Shown: positions 60,924 to 64,000 of the stretch, in pieces
Layout of the letters: the number at the start of each line of letters is the position of its first letter
How positions within the stretch are numbered: position 1 is the stretch's first letter
From: Elioraea sp.
Lineage (GTDB): Bacteria; Pseudomonadota; Alphaproteobacteria; Acetobacterales; Acetobacteraceae
Assembly: GCF_022842375.1 (NCBI RefSeq)
Contig: NZ_JALHPR010000003.1
Coordinates: forward strand, 243,509 to 307,508
Direction: 5' to 3'
DNA length: 64,000 bases
Notes under the pieces: generated by a model
What the model was told of the DNA's origin: nothing
The model's database searches: none
The model's input: only the letters and a program-made list of their open reading frames with translations
Translations under genes and position numbers: made by a program

Positions 60924-61358
60924 TCAGCCTTCGTCGTCGCCGTCGGCTGCGGGATCCTTGGCGCCGAGGTCGCGCGCGACGACGGGGCTGGCCAGCAGCG
61001 CCGTCATCCGCGCCGCTGCCTCGAGCGCGGTGTCGGCGCGGAAGACGAGGTTGGGCGAGAACTTGGTGCGCACCGCCTGCGACACCTGGCCGCGCAGAAA
61101 AGGTGCTGCCCGCTTCAGCGCGGCGAGGATGACCGTCGGATCGCCACCGCCGAGGGGCGTGACGAACACGGTCATGTGCTTGAGGTCGGGCGACGCGCGC
61201 ACCTCGGTCACGGTCACGGGCGTGCCGGCGAGGTCAGGGTCACGGAAATCGCCCCGCTCGAACACGGCGGCAAGCGCGTGCCGCACCTCCTCCGCCACGC
61301 GGAGCTGGCGCTGCGACGGGCCTGATGCTCCGCCAGATTGTGTCTTGCCCCGCGCCAT
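60924..61358 (-). CDS. rbfA: Ribosome-binding factor A
   Basis: A 144-residue KH-fold assembly factor for the 30S subunit. RQLRVAEEVRHALAAVFERG, PVTVTEVRASPDLKHMTVFV and FSPNLVFRADTALEAAARM match the family. Separated from infB by structured element copy C. Confidence 0.95.
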   Translation of the reverse strand: MARGKTQSGGASGPSQRQLRVAEEVRHALAAVFERGDFRDPDLAGTPVTVTEVRASPDLKHMTVFVTPLGGGDPTVILAALKRAAPFLRGQVSQAVRTKFSPNLVFRADTALEAAARMTALLASPVVARDLGAKDPAADGDDEG

Positions 61359-61385
61359 CTTTCGCTGCCCGTCGCCCCCTCACCA

Positions 61386-61552
61386 GAGAGCCCGTTCGAG
61401 ACGTCGCTGCCGTGGTTCGGCTGGTGGGTGGTTCCGAGAACCGGCGCGCAGCGGCCTTGATGGCCGTGAGCACCGGAAGCGCAGGAACCGCCCGCCCCCC
61501 TCGGAGAGAAGAAAGAGGGGCGGCCGCGGCAGTAGACGTATCGAATGGGCTC
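61386..61552. ncRNA. Structured dispersed element, copy C (between infB and rbfA)
   Basis: About 167 nt. Outer stem GAGCCC (61388-61393) with GGGCTC (61547-61552), extended by GA/TC into the infB stop; TTCGA with TCGAA; CTGCCG (61407-61412) with CGGCAG (61527-61532); GGTTCC (61430-61435) with GGAACC (61484-61489); hairpin CGGCC-TTGAT-GGCCG (61452-61466). A further long CCGCCCC/GGGGCGG hairpin fills 61490-61523, a region that varies among copies. Confidence 0.72.
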
Positions 61553-64000
61553 TCAGGCCGGAACGATCTCCGTCTCGAAGCACTCGACCATGTCGCCCTC
61601 GGCGAGGTCGTTGAACCCGGCGAAGGAGAGGCCGCACTCGAAGCCGCGGGCCACTTCCTTCACGTCGTCCTTGAAGCGCTTCAGCTGGCTGAGCTCGCCG
61701 GTGTGGATCACCACGCCCTCGCGCAGCAGCCTGACGCCTGCACCACGCTTGACCACGCCCTCGGTGATCATGCAGCCCGCGACCTTGCCGGTCTTGGTGA
61801 TGTTGAACACCTTGCGGATCTCGGCGTAGCCCAGGAACTTCTCGCGTTCCTTGGGCGCAAGCTTGCCCTTCACCAGGTTCTCGATGTCGTTCGCGACGTC
61901 GTAGATGATCGAGTAGTAGCGGATATCCACCCCGTCGCGCGTCGCGAGCTCCCGCGCCTGGCTCGTCGCGCGCACGTTGAAGGCGACGATCACGGCATCG
62001 GAGGCCTTGGCGAGCTGGATGTCGCTCTCGGTGATCTGGCCCACCGCGCTGTGCAGCACGCGGACCTTCACCTCGTCGTTGCCGAGCTTCATCACGGTCG
62101 CGGCGATTGCTTCCGACGAGCCCTGCACGTCGGCCTTCACGAGGACGGCCACTTCCTTCTGCTCGCCCGCCTGGATGCGCGCGAGCATCTGGTCGAGCGT
62201 GCCGCGCGCGGCCGTCTGGCCGGCAGCCGACTTGTCGCGGAGCTTGCGCTGGCGGAACTCGCTGATCTCGCGCGCCCGGCCCTCGTCCTCGACCGCGACG
62301 AACGGCTCGCCGGCCGATGGCACGGCGGACAGGCCCAGGATCTCGACGGGCATGGAGGGGCCCGCGTCCTTCACCGGCCTGCCCTTGTCGTCGAGCATCG
62401 CGCGCACGCGGCCCCACTCCGCCCCGGCGACGACGATGTCGCCCTGGCGCAGCGTTCCCTTCTGCACGAGAACCGTCGCGACCGGGCCGCGGCCACGGTC
62501 AAGCCGGCTCTCGATCACGGTGCCCTCGGCGGCACGATCTGGATTGGCCTTGAGGTCGAGAACCTCGGCCTGCAGCAGGATCGCTTCCTCGAGCTTGTCG
62601 AGGTTGGTGCGCTTCAGCGCCGAGACCTCGATGTCCTGCGTCTCGCCGCCCATGTCCTCGACCACGACCTCGTGGGAGAGGAGCTCGGTGCGCACGCGCT
62701 GGGGGTTCACGCCCGGCTTGTCGATCTTGTTGATGGCGATGATCATCGGCGCGTTCGCCGCCTTGGCGTGGCGGATCGCCTCGATGGTCTGCGGCATCAC
62801 GCCGTCATCGGCAGCGACCACCAGCACCACCATGTCGGTCACGGAGGCGCCGCGCGCACGCATCGCGGTGAAGGCCTCGTGGCCCGGCGTGTCGATGAAG
62901 GTGATCTTGGCACCCGACGGCAGCGTCACCTGGTAGGCGCCGATATGCTGGGTAATCCCGCCCGCCTCGCCCGCCGCGACATCGGTCGCGCGCAGGGCGT
63001 CGAGCAGGCTGGTCTTGCCGTGGTCGACATGGCCCATGACGGTGACGACGGGCGGCCGCGACAGCAGCGTCGCATCGGCATCCGCCACGCCATCGAGGCC
63101 GATCTCGACATCGCTCTCCGACACGCGCTTCGGCCTGTGGCCGAGTTCGGTGACGACGAGTTCCGCGGTGTCGGCATCGAGCGACTGCGTGATCGTCGCC
63201 ATCACGCCCATGCGCATCAGCGTCTTGATCACGTCGGCGCCGCGCACGGCCATGCGGTTGGCAAGGTCCTGCGCGGTGATCGCTTCGGGAATGATCACCT
63301 CGCGCACGACCTTCAGGTCGCCGGAGCGAAGCCGGTCGGCGTCGGCCTGGCGGCGCTCGCGCTCGCGCTGGCGGCGCAGGCTCGAGATCGACTTGACGCG
63401 CTCGTCCTCGTCCGTCATCGCGGCGGCGACGTTCACCTTGCCGCCACGTGAACGATCGGGCAGGCCCTTCTTGGCGGGGGTGAGGACGGGGCGCTTCGGC
63501 GCGCCCGGTGCGCCACCGGGACGGCGGGGGCGGCTGTCATCCTCCTCCTCGCCGCCGCGGCGGAGCCTGAGCGTCGTCTCTGCCGCCGTGGCGGGGGTCG
63601 CTGCCGGCCGCGGTGCCGCGGGTGCGGCGCCACCGGTGCGGCCGCGGGCATCGGCACGCTCGGCCGCCGCCTCGGCGCGGCGGCGCACCTCGACATCCTC
63701 TGCCTTGGCCTTCTCGCCATCTGCGCTGCGGCGGCGCGCATCCTCCTCGGCGCGGGCCTTGGCGTCGGCCTCCGCCTTCGCGGCTGCCTCCTCCTCGGCC
63801 TTCTTCCGCACTTCCTCCTCGGCCTTGCGACGGGCCTCCTCGGCGGCGGAGCGGACGGAGATGGACTGCGCCTCGGCGTCGCGCCGGCGCTGCTCGCGCA
63901 TCTGCTCCTCGAGCGCGCGGGTGCGGGCGGCGCGCTCCTCGGTGGTGAGCTGGCGTGGCTGGCCGGGGGCGGGCCGCTGCCCACCCTGCGGGCGGGGCCC
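61553..64000 (-). CDS. infB: Translation initiation factor IF-2, partial (N-terminus off window)
   Basis: About 815 C-terminal residues are present; the frame continues through the right edge. An N-terminal Ala/Glu/Arg-rich coiled segment ([20 protein letters not shown]) is followed by the conserved [19 protein letters not shown] region. The GTPase has [35 protein letters not shown] and INKIDKPG. The C-terminal domain ends FETEIVPA. It positions initiator tRNA on the 30S subunit. Its TGA stop touches element copy C. Confidence 0.97.
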   Translation of the reverse strand, partial: GPRPQGGQRPAPGQPRQLTTEERAARTRALEEQMREQRRRDAEAQSISVRSAAEEARRKAEEEVRKKAEEEAAAKAEADAKARAEEDARRRSADGEKAKAEDVEVRRRAEAAAERADARGRTGGAAPAAPRPAATPATAAETTLRLRRGGEEEDDSRPRRPGGAPGAPKRPVLTPAKKGLPDRSRGGKVNVAAAMTDEDERVKSISSLRRQRERERRQADADRLRSGDLKVVREVIIPEAITAQDLANRMAVRGADVIKTLMRMGVMATITQSLDADTAELVVTELGHRPKRVSESDVEIGLDGVADADATLLSRPPVVTVMGHVDHGKTSLLDALRATDVAAGEAGGITQHIGAYQVTLPSGAKITFIDTPGHEAFTAMRARGASVTDMVVLVVAADDGVMPQTIEAIRHAKAANAPMIIAINKIDKPGVNPQRVRTELLSHEVVVEDMGGETQDIEVSALKRTNLDKLEEAILLQAEVLDLKANPDRAAEGTVIESRLDRGRGPVATVLVQKGTLRQGDIVVAGAEWGRVRAMLDDKGRPVKDAGPSMPVEILGLSAVPSAGEPFVAVEDEGRAREISEFRQRKLRDKSAAGQTAARGTLDQMLARIQAGEQKEVAVLVKADVQGSSEAIAATVMKLGNDEVKVRVLHSAVGQITESDIQLAKASDAVIVAFNVRATSQARELATRDGVDIRYYSIIYDVANDIENLVKGKLAPKEREKFLGYAEIRKVFNITKTGKVAGCMITEGVVKRGAGVRLLREGVVIHTGELSQLKRFKDDVKEVARGFECGLSFAGFNDLAEGDMVECFETEIVPA

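Overview
The window is high-GC alphaproteobacterial chromosome. Gene order (rpsT-dnaA, dnaN-recF-gyrB, mutM/ubiE/coaBC/dut, infB-rbfA-truB-rpsO-pnp) and protein character fit Rhodospirillales, most likely Acetobacteraceae; that placement is inference from order and protein style, not from a search. Coding density is high, stop/start overlaps (ATGA, GTGA, TGATG) are frequent, and most long open frames antisense to real genes are GC-driven shadows. I saw no rRNA, tRNA, CRISPR array or transposase.

Layout: 1-6451 (minus) is an operon for a branched-chain-amino-acid-type ABC importer (binding protein, LivH, LivM, LivG, LivF) followed by a PEP mutase/isocitrate lyase-family enzyme and a hydantoinase B-type subunit cut by the left edge. 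6603-7907 is one AT-rich orphan gene that looks foreign. 7929-19844 is accessory metabolism and surface proteins: FAD amine oxidase, ornithine cyclodeaminase-like enzyme, a 1,313-residue RTX/cadherin-like protein, a TPR protein, a WrbA-like flavoprotein, proA, a CHRD/PEP-CTERM protein and a peptide-type binding protein. 19917-22895 holds a lipid kinase divergent from a pair that looks like the phosphate-stress lipid-remodelling genes plcP and agt. 22877-24748 is a MipA/OmpV porin and a divergent LysR regulator. 25569-29570 is a lipid A/Kdo cluster (DUF374 acyltransferase, waaA, lpxK, LpxL-type acyltransferase). 29567-36302 has a chemoreceptor with a small overlapping partner, cupin, M23 peptidase, xseA, divergent purD, and an odd protein with six DGSV repeats and a sorting-like tail.

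36410-48892 (mostly minus) is the replication-initiation neighbourhood: GNAT, gyrB, recF, dnaN, then an interposed module (small HNGGPPL protein, XRE regulator, LysR, quinone oxidoreductase), then dnaA, rpsT, an enoyl-CoA hydratase and mutM. 48943-53416 (plus) is ubiE, coaBC, dut, a MoeB/ThiF-type adenylyltransferase, a DsrE-like protein and an SH3 protein; ubiB is not in its usual place between ubiE and coaBC. 53448-57030 has two tandem paralogous lipoproteins, a DUF2272 lipoprotein and a flavin oxidoreductase. 57149-64000 (minus) is pnp, rpsO, truB, rbfA and infB (cut by the right edge).

The most unusual observation is a dispersed, structured ~145-170 nt element present three times (40617-40774, 44922-45065, 61386-61552). 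Several stems are kept by compensatory base changes, the core is nearly identical, and each copy begins exactly at the TGA stop codon of a housekeeping gene (dnaN, dnaA, infB), in the same orientation. I do not recognise it; it behaves like a non-autonomous mobile or 3'-UTR RNA element.
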